DNA of 64,000 nt from NCBI GenBank assembly GCA_965232105.1, contig OZ246956.1, forward strand, positions 124,001-188,000, in the 5' to 3' direction. Position numbers and translations under genes: made by a program. Below the pieces are notes generated by a model. The model was not told the DNA's origin, ran no database searches, and saw nothing but the letters and a program-made list of their open reading frames with translations. This document shows positions 9,641 through 18,782 of the stretch, piece by piece (position 1 is the stretch's first letter; each line of letters opens with the position of its first letter). This stretch comes from Multivorans sp965232105 (GTDB lineage Bacteria > Acidobacteriota > Thermoanaerobaculia > Multivoradales > Multivoraceae).

Positions 9641-10942
9641 ATGACGTCAGCAAGCAGCGGACTAGGTCTCGTGGACCGCGTTCTCTCCGAGGCTGCGGTC
9701 TGCGGCGAGGAAGCGGCCCTCTTCGCAGCGGAACTGATCCGCGTGCCATCGGTCAACCCTCCGGGCGACGCCTACCGGGAGTGCGCGGAGTTGCTCGGCG
9801 TACGGCTCGAAGCCGACGGTTTCGAGACCGAGTACATCCAGGGTCCCGGCAGCGATCCACGGCGTCCCAAGATCAACGTGCTCGGCCTGCGCCGGGGCCG
9901 GAGCGCGCGACCGGCCCTGCACCTGAACGGGCACATCGACGTGGTGCCGCCGGGAGACGGCTGGACGGTCGACCCGTTCGGCGGCGAGATCAGGGACGGC
10001 TGGCTCTACGGCCGCGGCTCGGCGGACATGAAGGCCGGCATCGCCGCCGCGGTGTTCGCCGCCGAGGCGGTGCGGCGCAGCGGCGTCAGCCTGCGTGGAA
10101 CGCTTGAGATCAGCGGCACGGTGGACGAAGAAAGCGGCGGCCACGCCGGCGTCGCCCACCTGACTCAGATCGGACGCGTCACCAGCCGCACGACGGACTA
10201 CGTGATCATCCCCGAGCCGTTCAGCCCGACGAGGATCTGCATCGGCCATCGCGGCGTCCTCTGGTTCCGGATCGTGGCGCGGGGCCGTATCGCCCACGGT
10301 TCGATGCCCTTTCTCGGCGTCTCGGCGATCGACGCCGCGGCCGAGGTGGCGCTCGGACTCCGCGAGGCGATCGGGGACCTGGTCACCGAGCTGCCCGTGG
10401 TACCGGAAGGAGCGCGCCGGCCAACGATCAACATGAACTCGATCGTCGGCGGCCAGGTCATCGAGGGGCTCGACTCCTCGGCCGCGCTGGACGGCCACGG
10501 CCAGGGCCTGCCGTCGCCGTGCGTCGCCGACCAGTGCGAACTCGTCGTCGACCGGCGCTACCTGCTCGAGGAAGGACCGGACGCCGTCCGCGCAGAAGTC
10601 CGGGGAGTGCTGGACGCGGTCGAGGCCAGGCGGCCCGGGATCCAGTTCGAGGTCGAGGAGCTGCTGAGCGTTCTGCCGACCCACACGCCGGACGACTGCA
10701 CCCTGGTCGAATCGCTCGTCCGCTCGATCGAGGCGACGACCGGAACCGCCGCCGATCTCGTGGCGAGCCCCGGCACCTACGATCACAAGCACTTCCAGCG
10801 CATCGGCGGGATCGGACAGTGCGTTGCCTACGGGCCGGGGGAACTGGAGCAGGCCCATCAGCCCGACGAACGCTGCGCGCTTTCGGACATCACCCGGACC
10901 ACGCAGGCGCTGGCGCTTACGATCGTCGATCTTCTGAGTTAG
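9641..10942 (+). CDS. M20-family metallopeptidase (ArgE/DapE/ACY1-like)
   Basis: A 433-residue dizinc amidohydrolase or deacylase. Metal-binding motifs are clear: NGHIDVVPPG (first His), GRGSADMKAG (bridging Asp), DEESGGHAG (catalytic and metal Glu), and a C-terminal His in TYDHKHFQRIG. A dimerisation lid lies between about residues 200 and 330. The family includes acetylornithine deacetylase and succinyl-diaminopimelate desuccinylase, but with no biosynthetic neighbours the substrate is open. ATG 9641 was chosen because upstream in-frame sequence overlaps the divergent peptidase gene. The aminotransferase gene follows 89 bp later. Confidence 0.85.
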   Translation: MTSASSGLGLVDRVLSEAAVCGEEAALFAAELIRVPSVNPPGDAYRECAELLGVRLEADGFETEYIQGPGSDPRRPKINVLGLRRGRSARPALHLNGHIDVVPPGDGWTVDPFGGEIRDGWLYGRGSADMKAGIAAAVFAAEAVRRSGVSLRGTLEISGTVDEESGGHAGVAHLTQIGRVTSRTTDYVIIPEPFSPTRICIGHRGVLWFRIVARGRIAHGSMPFLGVSAIDAAAEVALGLREAIGDLVTELPVVPEGARRPTINMNSIVGGQVIEGLDSSAALDGHGQGLPSPCVADQCELVVDRRYLLEEGPDAVRAEVRGVLDAVEARRPGIQFEVEELLSVLPTHTPDDCTLVESLVRSIEATTGTAADLVASPGTYDHKHFQRIGGIGQCVAYGPGELEQAHQPDERCALSDITRTTQALALTIVDLLS

Positions 10943-11031
10943 GGTTACTCCCCACGCCGCCGCGAGCGCAAGCGGCCGAACAGCGAACCACACAGCCGGC
11001 CTCAGGAACGGGCCGCCGAGGAACTGCAACC

Positions 11032-12420
11032 ATGACCGTGGCACTTGACGTCGCGACCCCGACGCGATCCCGATCCCTGGAGCTGCCGCCCTGCGGCCAC
11101 CGCCCGAGATCCTACGCGGGGCCCACCCGCGAGGAGACCCTCGCCCTGCGCCGACAGCACGTGAATCCGGCGCTCTTTACCCTGTACAGCGAACCCGTGA
11201 TGCTGGTCGAAGGCCAGCGCCAGTACGTCTGGGACGACAGCGGCCGGCGCTACCTCGATCTGTTCGCGGGCATCTGCACCGTCGCCTGCGGCCACTCGCA
11301 CCCGAAGATCGTCGCGGCGGTTCAGGAGCAGATGGAGCTCCTGGCCCACAGCTCGACGGCGTTCCTGCATCCGAACATGCCGCGCTTCGCCAAGGCTCTG
11401 CTGGCCAAGCTGCCTCCCGAGCTCGACCGCGTCTACTTCGTCAACAGCGGCAGCGAGGCGAACGATCTGGCGATCCAGATGGCCCGGCTGCACACCGGTC
11501 ACTCCGACGTCGTCGGCATCCGCAACGCCTACCACGGCGGCAGCGCACCGACCGGCGCCCTGACAGCACTTCACACCTGGAAGTCCTGGGCCCAGCGCGG
11601 CGGCCCCGTCCACCACGCGATCAACCCCGATCCCTATCGCAACCCGTTCTCCGGCACGCCGGAGCAGATCGCCAGCCAGTGCGCCGAGGATGTCGCGGAG
11701 CTGATCCGCTACTCCACCCCGGGCCAGGTCGCCGCCTTCATCTCGGAACCCATCCAGGGCGCCGGCGGCGTCACGATGGGAGCGTCGAACTACCTGGCGG
11801 AGGTCTACGACATCGTCCGCGCCAACGGCGGCGTCTGCATCGCCGACGAGGTGCAGACCGGCTTCACCCGCACCGGAGACCACTACTGGGGCTTCGAGCG
11901 CTCCGGCGTTACGCCCGAGATCGTGACGATGGCCAAGGGCATCGGCAACGGCCTGCCCCTGGCCGCCGTCGTGACGACATCGGAGATCGCCGCCACGCTG
12001 GCGCAGAATCTCCACATCAACACGTTCGGCGGCAACCCGCTCGTTTCGGCGGCCGGTCTCGCCGTCCTCGAGGTGATCGAGGAGGAGGGCCTCCAGCAGA
12101 ACGCCCGCGTCCTCGGCAGCCGGCTGATCGCCGGCCTGCGAGCGCTGGCCGACCACCACGAAGCGGTCGGCGATGTCCGCGGCCAGGGCCTGATGATCGG
12201 CGTCGAACTGGTCGAGGACCGACGGTCGAAGACTCCCGCCACCGCCCTCACCGGCCGCGTGCTCGACGAGTTGAAGGGCCTCGGCGCACTGGTCGGCAAG
12301 GGCGGACTGTCCGGCAACGTGCTGCGGATCAAGCCGCCGCTTTGTTTGACGGACGCCGACGTCGACTTCGCGCTGGCGGCGATGGATGAGGCGTTGACGC
12401 GGGCGGTAGGCCCAATGTAA
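11032..12420 (+). CDS. Class III aminotransferase, alanine-glyoxylate aminotransferase 2-like
   Basis: A 462-residue PLP enzyme. ADEVQTGFTRTGDHYWGF carries the Asp that contacts the PLP pyridine, and MAKGIGNGLPLAAV carries the Schiff-base Lys. VNSGSEANDLAIQMAR is the phosphate-binding loop. Overall it matches the AGXT2 and related class III transaminases, which move amino groups to glyoxylate or pyruvate. That would fit the glyoxylate-linked genes near 36-39 kb, but this link is an inference. The ATG at 11032 follows GAGGAACTG. Transcription probably ends at the perfect hairpin directly after the stop. Confidence 0.88.
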   Translation: MTVALDVATPTRSRSLELPPCGHRPRSYAGPTREETLALRRQHVNPALFTLYSEPVMLVEGQRQYVWDDSGRRYLDLFAGICTVACGHSHPKIVAAVQEQMELLAHSSTAFLHPNMPRFAKALLAKLPPELDRVYFVNSGSEANDLAIQMARLHTGHSDVVGIRNAYHGGSAPTGALTALHTWKSWAQRGGPVHHAINPDPYRNPFSGTPEQIASQCAEDVAELIRYSTPGQVAAFISEPIQGAGGVTMGASNYLAEVYDIVRANGGVCIADEVQTGFTRTGDHYWGFERSGVTPEIVTMAKGIGNGLPLAAVVTTSEIAATLAQNLHINTFGGNPLVSAAGLAVLEVIEEEGLQQNARVLGSRLIAGLRALADHHEAVGDVRGQGLMIGVELVEDRRSKTPATALTGRVLDELKGLGALVGKGGLSGNVLRIKPPLCLTDADVDFALAAMDEALTRAVGPM

Positions 12421-12451
12421 ACGACCCCGCTGGCTGTGCCAGCGGGGTCGT
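12421..12451. terminator. Bidirectional hairpin terminator
   Basis: A perfect 14-bp stem (acgaccccgctggc paired with its complement) with a tgt loop starts at the base after the aminotransferase stop and lies 25 bp before the convergent thiolase stop. There is no long T run on either side (agtgcctta follows). Given its position between convergent genes it probably terminates both. Confidence 0.8.
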
Positions 12452-12476
12452 AGTGCCTTAGCGCTTCGTGCCGAGC

Positions 12477-13652
12477 CTACAGGCCGACGACGGAAACGAA
12501 GCTGACGCAGCGGCCCGGAGCGCCGCCGAGGTTGTGGGTCAGGCCGAGCTTGGGCTCGGCGATCTGACGCTCACCGGCCTCGCCGCGGAGCTGCAGCCAC
12601 ATCTCGTACATCATCCGCAGACCGGAGGCGCCGATCGGATGGCCGAAGCTCTTCAGGCCGCCGTCCGGATTGACCGGCTGGTCGCCGTCGAGGTCGAAGC
12701 GGCCGTCCATCGTGTCCTTCCAGGCCTGGCCGCGCGGCGAGAACCCGAGGTCCTCCATCAGAACCAGCTCGGTCGGCGTGAAGCAGTCGTGGACCTCCGC
12801 CATGCTGATCTGATCACGCGGATCCTCGATGCCCGCCTGAACGTAAGCGTCGCGGGCGCTCTCGACGACCTCGGGGAAGGTGGTGAAGTCGTAGTCCTGC
12901 CGCTTGGCACCCTCGGCCGGGCCGGCCACGAACGACAGCGCCTTGATGAAGATCGGGTTGTCGTTGTACTTGTGGGCGTCCTCGGCGCGGCAGATCACCG
13001 CGGCGGCGGCGCCGTCGGAGACACCCGAGCAGTCCATGATGCCGAGCATGCCGGCGATCTTGGGCGAGGAGTTGATCTTCTCGACCGGCACTTCCCGCTG
13101 GTACTGCGCCTTCTCGTTGCGGGCGCCGTTGTAGTGGTTCTTGTAGGCGATCTTGGTCAGGACATCGCGCATCGTCTCCAGATCGACGCCGTACTTCTCG
13201 GCGTAGGCGGGCGCCAGGAGGGAGAAGTTCGCCGGCGCGGTCATGCCGGACTCGGTGCCGTCGCCGGGAGGGGCGCTGCCGGTGAGGCCGGAGAACCCGG
13301 AGTCCTTCAGCTTCTCGACGCCGACCGCCATGACCAGGTCGTAGGCGCCGGACGCGACCGCGTAGGCGGCGTTGCGCATCGCCTCGCTGCCGGTGGCGCA
13401 CATGTTCTCGAGCCGGGTGACCGGCTTGTACTGGATCTTGAGCGGCTCGGAGAGGGTGAGGCCCGAGATCCCGCTGCCGGTCGTGCCGAGCCAGTAGGCA
13501 TCGACGTTGTCCGGCTCGATCCCGGCCGAACCGTAGGCATCCTGCACGGCATCGACCAGCAGATCGCTGGCGCTGCGGTTCCAGTGTTCGCCGAACTTGG
13601 TGCAGCCCATACCGACGATAGCTACGCGATCACAGATTCCCTTGCTGGCCAT
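12477..13652 (-). CDS. Thiolase-family acyl-CoA acyltransferase (SCP-x/acetoacetyl-CoA thiolase type)
   Basis: A 391-residue thiolase. The nucleophile is Cys85 (NMCATGSEA). EVHDCFTPTE and GHPIGASG carry the catalytic His and Cys region of SCP-x-type thiolases, and the C-terminus has NLGGAPGRCVSF. It runs 64 bp downstream of the HMG-CoA-synthase-like/DUF35 fusion on the same strand. In methanogens the thiolase, HMG-CoA synthase and DUF35 proteins form one complex that channels acetoacetyl-CoA, so this pair may form an analogous complex. The actual acyl substrate is unknown. Confidence 0.88.
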   Translation of the reverse strand: MASKGICDRVAIVGMGCTKFGEHWNRSASDLLVDAVQDAYGSAGIEPDNVDAYWLGTTGSGISGLTLSEPLKIQYKPVTRLENMCATGSEAMRNAAYAVASGAYDLVMAVGVEKLKDSGFSGLTGSAPPGDGTESGMTAPANFSLLAPAYAEKYGVDLETMRDVLTKIAYKNHYNGARNEKAQYQREVPVEKINSSPKIAGMLGIMDCSGVSDGAAAAVICRAEDAHKYNDNPIFIKALSFVAGPAEGAKRQDYDFTTFPEVVESARDAYVQAGIEDPRDQISMAEVHDCFTPTELVLMEDLGFSPRGQAWKDTMDGRFDLDGDQPVNPDGGLKSFGHPIGASGLRMMYEMWLQLRGEAGERQIAEPKLGLTHNLGGAPGRCVSFVSVVGL

Positions 13653-13716
13653 TAGTGCTCCTTCGTCGTTCTTCGGACGGTTCCCGTCCCTTGGAGTGTC
13701 GTCCCTATCTAAGGGT

Positions 13717-15108
13717 TCAGCGCTTCGGGCGCGCTTTCCAGAAGTAGTTGTGTACGCCCCCGGCAGTGTACAGGCGGCGGAATGTCATTTCCAACTCGTC
13801 ACCGATCGCCACCTTGTCCGGGTCGACGTCGGTGAGCTGGCAGAGCATCCTGCCGCCCTTGTCGAAGTCGACCACCGCGCCGATCACGGGCGGCTGGAGC
13901 GAGTAGGCGAGCCGGTCGAGGGTGTAGGTGCTGATCCGGCATTCGCCGTCGGCGTAGGGCTCGATCGTCGAATCGTCGGACGCCTGGCAGACGACACACA
14001 CGCGCTGCGGCGGCAGGTTCGTGTTGCCGCAACGGTTGCAGCGGGAGCCCAGGAAGGCGAACTTCCAACGCTCGGCTCGCTGCATCGGCGGCGCCGCCGG
14101 CCGGTCCGGATCGGGGCGGCGCGGCGGCTCGAAGGGCAGCACGTCGCGCCACTTGAGGTACGTCGTGTAGGCGAGATCGTCGCGCTTCGACTCGACCCAG
14201 GAAGCCACGCTGTGCTTCGGCCGGCCATCATCGATCGCATCGGTGACCTCGAAGACGGCCACGTCCACGCCGTCGGCCACGCAGGCGACCGCGATCCTGT
14301 CGCCGGCCGACGCGCCATCGAGCGCGCTCGCCAGAACCAGGCCGGCGTGGGCCGCGCCCGCGCGGCCCACCGTGCCGGCCAACCCGTCGGCAAGCTGGGC
14401 CGGAGTGAGCCCCGAGGGGCGCATGAAGCCGCGGAAGACGCGGGCGTTCGTACCATCAAGCACGACCTTGGAGAGATCGGAAGCCGCCACCCCGGCGTCG
14501 GACAGAGCGCGGGCGAACGTTTCGATGAGCAGCGGCGTGAAGATGCTGGCGCCGAAGCGTTCTTCCCACTGCTTGGCGAAGGGCATGCCGGGGCTCTGCC
14601 AGACATCGAGCACCTCTTCGGTGCACGAGGCCCGACCGATCAGGCGCGCGATGGGCTCGCCGCCGCCGAGGACGAAGGCCGCCGCCGCATCGCCGCCTCC
14701 GGATTCCCGCGGACCGCTCGGCGCGCCGACGGTGACCTCGCTGGCAGCAACCAGCACGGTGCGACCGGCCGCGGCCATGTCCAGGCCCGCGAGCAGGGCC
14801 GACAGCCCGGCGCGGCTCGAACCGCCGAAATCGAGCGCCGAGACCGACTTGGGCAGGTTCGTCGCGGCTTGCAGCGTCGCCGCGTTCAGCTTCTCGGTGT
14901 ACGGAGCGCTCGTCGAAGCGAACACCACGGTGTCCACCGCGGCATCTTCAGGCAGCTCGCGCAGCGCCTCGCGAGAGGCCTCGACCGCCATCGAGGCGGA
15001 GTCTTCGTCGTAGCTCGCGGCAGCGCGCTCTCCACGGCCGCCGCCCAACGCCGACCGCTGGATGCGAAAAAACGGTACGTAGCTGCCGTAACGAACGATT
15101 CCGGACAT
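13717..15108 (-). CDS. HMG-CoA-synthase-like thiolase fold fused to DUF35 zinc-ribbon/OB domain
   Basis: A 463-residue two-domain protein. Residues 1-320 follow the 3-hydroxy-3-methylglutaryl-CoA synthase fold. Residues about 345-460 are DUF35: a rubredoxin-like zinc ribbon with Cys357, Cys360, Cys371 and Cys374, then an OB fold (ISTYTLDR to FDKGGRMLCQL). In active synthases a Cys occupies the position of Ser98 in DFGGSSRAG, and the usual catalytic His region reads DGTNARVFRGF here, with no His. The synthase half therefore looks catalytically altered or inactive and may act as a scaffold or acyl-CoA docking unit for the adjacent thiolase. Fusion of the two halves into one chain supports a complex. 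Confidence 0.82.
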   Translation of the reverse strand: MSGIVRYGSYVPFFRIQRSALGGGRGERAAASYDEDSASMAVEASREALRELPEDAAVDTVVFASTSAPYTEKLNAATLQAATNLPKSVSALDFGGSSRAGLSALLAGLDMAAAGRTVLVAASEVTVGAPSGPRESGGGDAAAAFVLGGGEPIARLIGRASCTEEVLDVWQSPGMPFAKQWEERFGASIFTPLLIETFARALSDAGVAASDLSKVVLDGTNARVFRGFMRPSGLTPAQLADGLAGTVGRAGAAHAGLVLASALDGASAGDRIAVACVADGVDVAVFEVTDAIDDGRPKHSVASWVESKRDDLAYTTYLKWRDVLPFEPPRRPDPDRPAAPPMQRAERWKFAFLGSRCNRCGNTNLPPQRVCVVCQASDDSTIEPYADGECRISTYTLDRLAYSLQPPVIGAVVDFDKGGRMLCQLTDVDPDKVAIGDELEMTFRRLYTAGGVHNYFWKARPKR

Positions 15109-15220
15109 GGAAGCGGGTCTCCTGGTCTACGGACTGTGTTCTGCCGATCGTGTCTGCCGACCGGTCGGTAGGTGAGATAGGCGGATTGTAGCAGCGATCG
15201 GATTCGGAGCTGCGTCCGTA

Positions 15221-16420
15221 CTAGTTCCGGTTCGCCCTCTCGATGTCCCGCATCGTCTCCTGCATCTTCTTCATCAGCTCATCCCGGCGTTGTTTCTGGT
15301 GCTTCTCGAAGTCGACTGCCTTCCCGTCCACGATCTGGTAGATGCGGGTGAACTTCTGCACGTCCCCGGTCTCCCGGAACTGGATGTTTCCGGTCACGCC
15401 CTGGAGTTCGCGCACCGCTCTCATGCCCTTCAGGAAGTCGCTCGGGACGGCGATCACGTCGACCTCGGACAGGGCCGCGATGTAAACCCACAGCGCGTCG
15501 TAACCGAGGGCCGCGTAGTAGCTCGGCATCGTGCCGTGCTTCTCCTGGTATGCCGCGACGAAGGACGCCACCGGCTCCTCGAGACTCTCGGGTTCGTATA
15601 GCGGCGCCGTCATGAAGCTGTTGTTCCCGGCCGGACCGACCGCCTCCAGCACGGATTCGATGGCGAGGGAGGAACTCGTCGCCAGATAGTCGTGCGCCTC
15701 GTTGTAACCGCCAAGACGGAGGGCCTGCATCGCCTCGGCGAGCGCCGCCCCGGACGCGGCGACGTAGATCGCATCCGCCTCGTATCCCAGCGCCTCGTCG
15801 ACCATCGCGTTCTGATCGCTGGACCCGGTGAACACGACGCGGCCCGCGAGTTGGGTTCCCCAGACCCCCTCGATGGCGTCGGCCAGAGAGGTGCCGAAGG
15901 CGGTGTCCTGGACGACCAGAACGAGGCGTGTGACCTGCAGCCTGTCCCGGAGGAAGGTCGCCATCGTCGAGGCTTCGATCTCGGCACTTGGATAGAGCCG
16001 GTAGAAGAACTCGGAAACGCCGCTGAGCTCCGGACTCGACGCCGACGGCGACAGCAGGACCCGGTCCGCCTCCTCGACGACGGGAATCATGGCCAGAGCC
16101 TCGTCGCTGGTCACGCCGCCGATCGCAGCCAACGACGTCTCGAACGCCGTGTCCAGCAGCGTGGCGGCCTGCGCCGCGTCGCTCTCGGAGTCGACGATCT
16201 CCAGGACCACGTTGTAGCCGATGTCTTCCTCACCCGCCATCAGTCGCTCGTGACGCAACTGAATTCCGTTGGCGATCTCCTGGCCGTAGACGGCCGCTTC
16301 GCCGGTGAGCGGCGCAACGGCCGTGATCGTGACGGTTGGAACCTCGGGACCGCAGCCGACGGCCGGCAGCAGAGAGAAGGCACCGAGCAGCACAAGAGTT
16401 CGTTTACGCAAGCTCATCAC
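15221..16420 (-). CDS. ABC transporter substrate-binding lipoprotein (branched-chain amino acid type)
   Basis: A 399-residue type I periplasmic binding protein (Peripla_BP_6). A lipoprotein signal ends at LLPAVGC, with the lipidated Cys near residue 23, followed by TITAVAPLTGEAAVYGQEIANGIQL, the usual first strand and helix of Leu/Ile/Val-binding proteins, given here in two overlapping parts: TITAVAPLTGEAAVYGQE and EIANGIQL. The C-terminal tail is basic and charged (KHQKQRRDELMKKMQE), which is unusual. No permease or ATPase gene is nearby, so it is an orphan binding protein or a ligand sensor. The second Met may be the true start. Confidence 0.85.
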   Translation of the reverse strand: MMSLRKRTLVLLGAFSLLPAVGCGPEVPTVTITAVAPLTGEAAVYGQEIANGIQLRHERLMAGEEDIGYNVVLEIVDSESDAAQAATLLDTAFETSLAAIGGVTSDEALAMIPVVEEADRVLLSPSASSPELSGVSEFFYRLYPSAEIEASTMATFLRDRLQVTRLVLVVQDTAFGTSLADAIEGVWGTQLAGRVVFTGSSDQNAMVDEALGYEADAIYVAASGAALAEAMQALRLGGYNEAHDYLATSSSLAIESVLEAVGPAGNNSFMTAPLYEPESLEEPVASFVAAYQEKHGTMPSYYAALGYDALWVYIAALSEVDVIAVPSDFLKGMRAVRELQGVTGNIQFRETGDVQKFTRIYQIVDGKAVDFEKHQKQRRDELMKKMQETMRDIERANRN

Positions 16421-16578
16421 TCCAGGTCTCCATCAGCCAGCGATGTCACCCAATCGATTCCCCAACCACTTCCAACACCTGGTGCGATCCGGCCACACGA
16501 GGCTCGAATCACAAAGGCGGACCCTTGATTCTAGGAGTCTGTGCGGCAGGAACGCAACCTTGAGAGTCGTCAACCCCC

Positions 16579-17232
16579 TCAAGCCGAATCGAAAAGGGGT
16601 TGCGCAGGACGCCAGCCGGTACCGTCCCGGTCGAGCCGGAAGCCATCCGCGTTCTTCGTCGGTGTCGGACGCTTCGTCCAGGTACCGAGTGGTGCGTCCC
16701 CGGGGTCCGCGCGCCGGTCCACAGGCGGTGTGGGACAGGCCGCCTGGGCCCCGGCGATCCAGGCGCGCAGAGCGGCCATCACGCCGCCGTGGGAGACGAC
16801 GATGACCTGCTGCCCCACGTGGCGTTCGGCCAGCCCCTTCACCACCGGCGCCGCACGCGAGGCGACATCGACCAGCGACTCGCCGCCGGGCGCCCGGTGA
16901 TGCCAGAGTTCTTCGATGTCGAGTTCGGCCAGTACGGCGCGGTACACGTCCCAGGGCTTCCCCCGGAGCTCCCCGAAGCAGCGCTCCTCGATGCCGTCGA
17001 TCTCGACCACCGGCAGCCCGACCTCGGCCGCAATCTCTTCCGCGGTCTGGCGGGCGCGGCGGAAGCGGCTGCAGTAGAGGTAAGACGGCTCGTACTGCTC
17101 CGCCAGCAACCGGCCGGCCTCGCGAGCCTGCCGGTGCCCGAGTTCGGTCAGCGGTTCGTGATCGTGCCAGGTGTAGCGACTCGCCAGGTTCGCGGTGCTC
17201 TCCGCGTGCCGGACCATCAGCAGCGTGGACAT
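16579..17232 (-). CDS. Histidine phosphatase family protein
   Basis: A 217-residue member of the phosphoglycerate-mutase-like (RHE/RHG) superfamily. LMVRHAESTAN carries the phosphorylated His. SRFRRARQTAEEIA holds the second Arg, ERCFGELRGK the Glu, and VIVVSHGGVMAALRA the second catalytic His. The C-terminus is Pro/Arg-rich. Small members of this family are broad-range phosphatases or alpha-ribazole phosphatases, and the substrate cannot be fixed here. The start at 17232 follows the stop of the thioredoxin-fold gene by 14 bp, so the two are probably cotranscribed. Confidence 0.85.
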   Translation of the reverse strand: MSTLLMVRHAESTANLASRYTWHDHEPLTELGHRQAREAGRLLAEQYEPSYLYCSRFRRARQTAEEIAAEVGLPVVEIDGIEERCFGELRGKPWDVYRAVLAELDIEELWHHRAPGGESLVDVASRAAPVVKGLAERHVGQQVIVVSHGGVMAALRAWIAGAQAACPTPPVDRRADPGDAPLGTWTKRPTPTKNADGFRLDRDGTGWRPAQPLFDSA

Positions 17233-17246
17233 GGTCCAGGAACGGC

Positions 17247-18722
17247 TCAGTCGCCGACGGCGCGGGTGACCGGCTGGCTGCCGACCGGGCCACTCACCCA
17301 GCCGCCGATCACGGCGGAGAACAGCCCGGCGTTGCCACCGGCGTGAACGATCTGCAACCCGCCCGGCCGGAACTTCGGCACTTCGGCGCCGGCCATCTTC
17401 GGGGGCAGCCCCTCGTCGCAGTCGCCGGCCCCACGCACCAGGTCGGCCCCCGGCCGCACCAGCAATCCGTCGAGTTCCCGGCGCAGCCTCGCCTTGCTCC
17501 AGCCGGCCCGCCGGAACACGTTGCCGTGCTCGTATCCGACCACCAGCATCGCGTCGAAGCCGACAACCATCTTGTTGTTCGCGACGCTCAGGAGCGCCGC
17601 CGCCAGCGAGCGAACCAGCGACTCCGGCCGGCGGGACAACTGATCCATCACGCCGCGCGGCCCTTCGCCGGCAAACAGGGTCACAGCGGAGGTGCCTTCG
17701 GGAATGCCCCGCTCCACCGCCAGTGACTCCCATGGCGAGTCGTCCTCCCGCTCGGGAAAACAGAAGCCGAGTTTGCCGGGGTTGCCCAGCGTGGCCCGAT
17801 CCACTTCGCCCGGCCGGGCGCCGCCGACATTGCGCAGTACGAGCTGCAGCGCGCGGCCGATCGTCATGTTGGCCCGGTTCCCCTGCCCCAGGACGTTCAT
17901 CTTCGAGTTCATGCCGATCGCCGATGTCACGGGTCCGTTCACCACGACGATGGGGCCGGCAAAGTACGTCGTCGCCGCCAGGCCGTGCCAGTTGAACTCT
18001 TCGGTCAGCGCCGCCTCGACCGCGGCCAGGACCACCGGCATGTACTCCGGCCGGCAGCCGGCCATCACCGCGCCCGCGGCAACTTTCTCCACCGTGCACT
18101 CGCCGTAGTCGGGGGCCGCGAGGCCAAGGACGTCCGCACGATCGCGCCGCGTGCCGGCGAGCATCCGTTCGACCCGCTCCGGCGTCGGCGGCACGACCGG
18201 CAGACCGTCCGTCCAGCCACGCGCGAAGCAGGCCTCGATGTCGTCTTCCTGATCGCCGAGCTCGACCCGGCGCGCGCCGCCCCGGGCGAAGCGGGCGGCA
18301 AGCCGTTCGACGTGCGGTGGCTCCACGTTCAGCGCGCCGCAGCCCGGTCGGCTCGGCGGCAGACCTGTGCCCAGCCCGTCCAGGCCGCTCACCTCCTGCC
18401 ACTGCTCGCGGTTCCAGCCGATCGCCGTACCCACCGTGGCGCCGCCATCACGAGACAGAAGCGTCGGCACGATCTCGATCCCCAACCGGTGCGACAAGGT
18501 GAGATCCCCGTCGTGAACGGGTTCTCCCGAGGCCGGGAAGTCCGGATCGTCCTGGGTCAGCACCAGCACCGGGCGGCGGCGCCGGACTTCGTCCAGCACG
18601 GGCTCGACCAACTGGCACGTCGGACAGTCCTTCTTGACCACCGCGACCAGGCCCTGATCGAAGCCCGGCGGCGCCTCAGGGGAAACGGAGGATTGAGCGG
18701 ATACAGAGGATGATGAAGCCAT
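17247..18722 (-). CDS. Thioredoxin-fold protein with large conserved C-terminal domain of unknown function
   Basis: A 491-residue protein. Residues 22-125 look like a thioredoxin fold with a redox motif CPTC in a KKDCPTCQLVEPVL helix start and a cis-Pro-like VPTLLSRDGG strand. The rest (about 160-490) is a conserved-looking domain that I cannot name. It contains ARGWTDGLPVVPPTPERV, GMNSKMNVLGQGNRAN and GNPGKLGFCFPERED, and several Cys residues. A longer frame exists upstream, but ATG 18722 precedes a Ser-rich leader and leaves the divergent promoter region free. It diverges from the gene block that leads to the UGSC selenoprotein, which suggests a shared thiol or selenol redox role. That link is inference. 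Confidence 0.7.
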   Translation of the reverse strand: MASSSSVSAQSSVSPEAPPGFDQGLVAVVKKDCPTCQLVEPVLDEVRRRRPVLVLTQDDPDFPASGEPVHDGDLTLSHRLGIEIVPTLLSRDGGATVGTAIGWNREQWQEVSGLDGLGTGLPPSRPGCGALNVEPPHVERLAARFARGGARRVELGDQEDDIEACFARGWTDGLPVVPPTPERVERMLAGTRRDRADVLGLAAPDYGECTVEKVAAGAVMAGCRPEYMPVVLAAVEAALTEEFNWHGLAATTYFAGPIVVVNGPVTSAIGMNSKMNVLGQGNRANMTIGRALQLVLRNVGGARPGEVDRATLGNPGKLGFCFPEREDDSPWESLAVERGIPEGTSAVTLFAGEGPRGVMDQLSRRPESLVRSLAAALLSVANNKMVVGFDAMLVVGYEHGNVFRRAGWSKARLRRELDGLLVRPGADLVRGAGDCDEGLPPKMAGAEVPKFRPGGLQIVHAGGNAGLFSAVIGGWVSGPVGSQPVTRAVGD

Positions 18723-18747
18723 GGCGGCGGACGATACCAGCGCGCGG

Positions 18748-18782
18748 GTCGTATATCGTTCACACTCGACCGAGGGGACTCC
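18748..18782 (+). repeat. Duplicated leader, copy 1 (promoter/RBS region)
   Basis: This 35-bp leader ends at the start codon of the 18783 gene and matches 22238-22273 in front of the selenoprotein start. The two align over their whole length with five substitutions, all transitions, plus one extra C in copy 2 before the ATG. Both contain a TATCGTTCAC core and a GAGG(G/A)GACTCC ribosome-binding region. It is probably a duplicated promoter and translation-initiation region. Confidence 0.6.
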
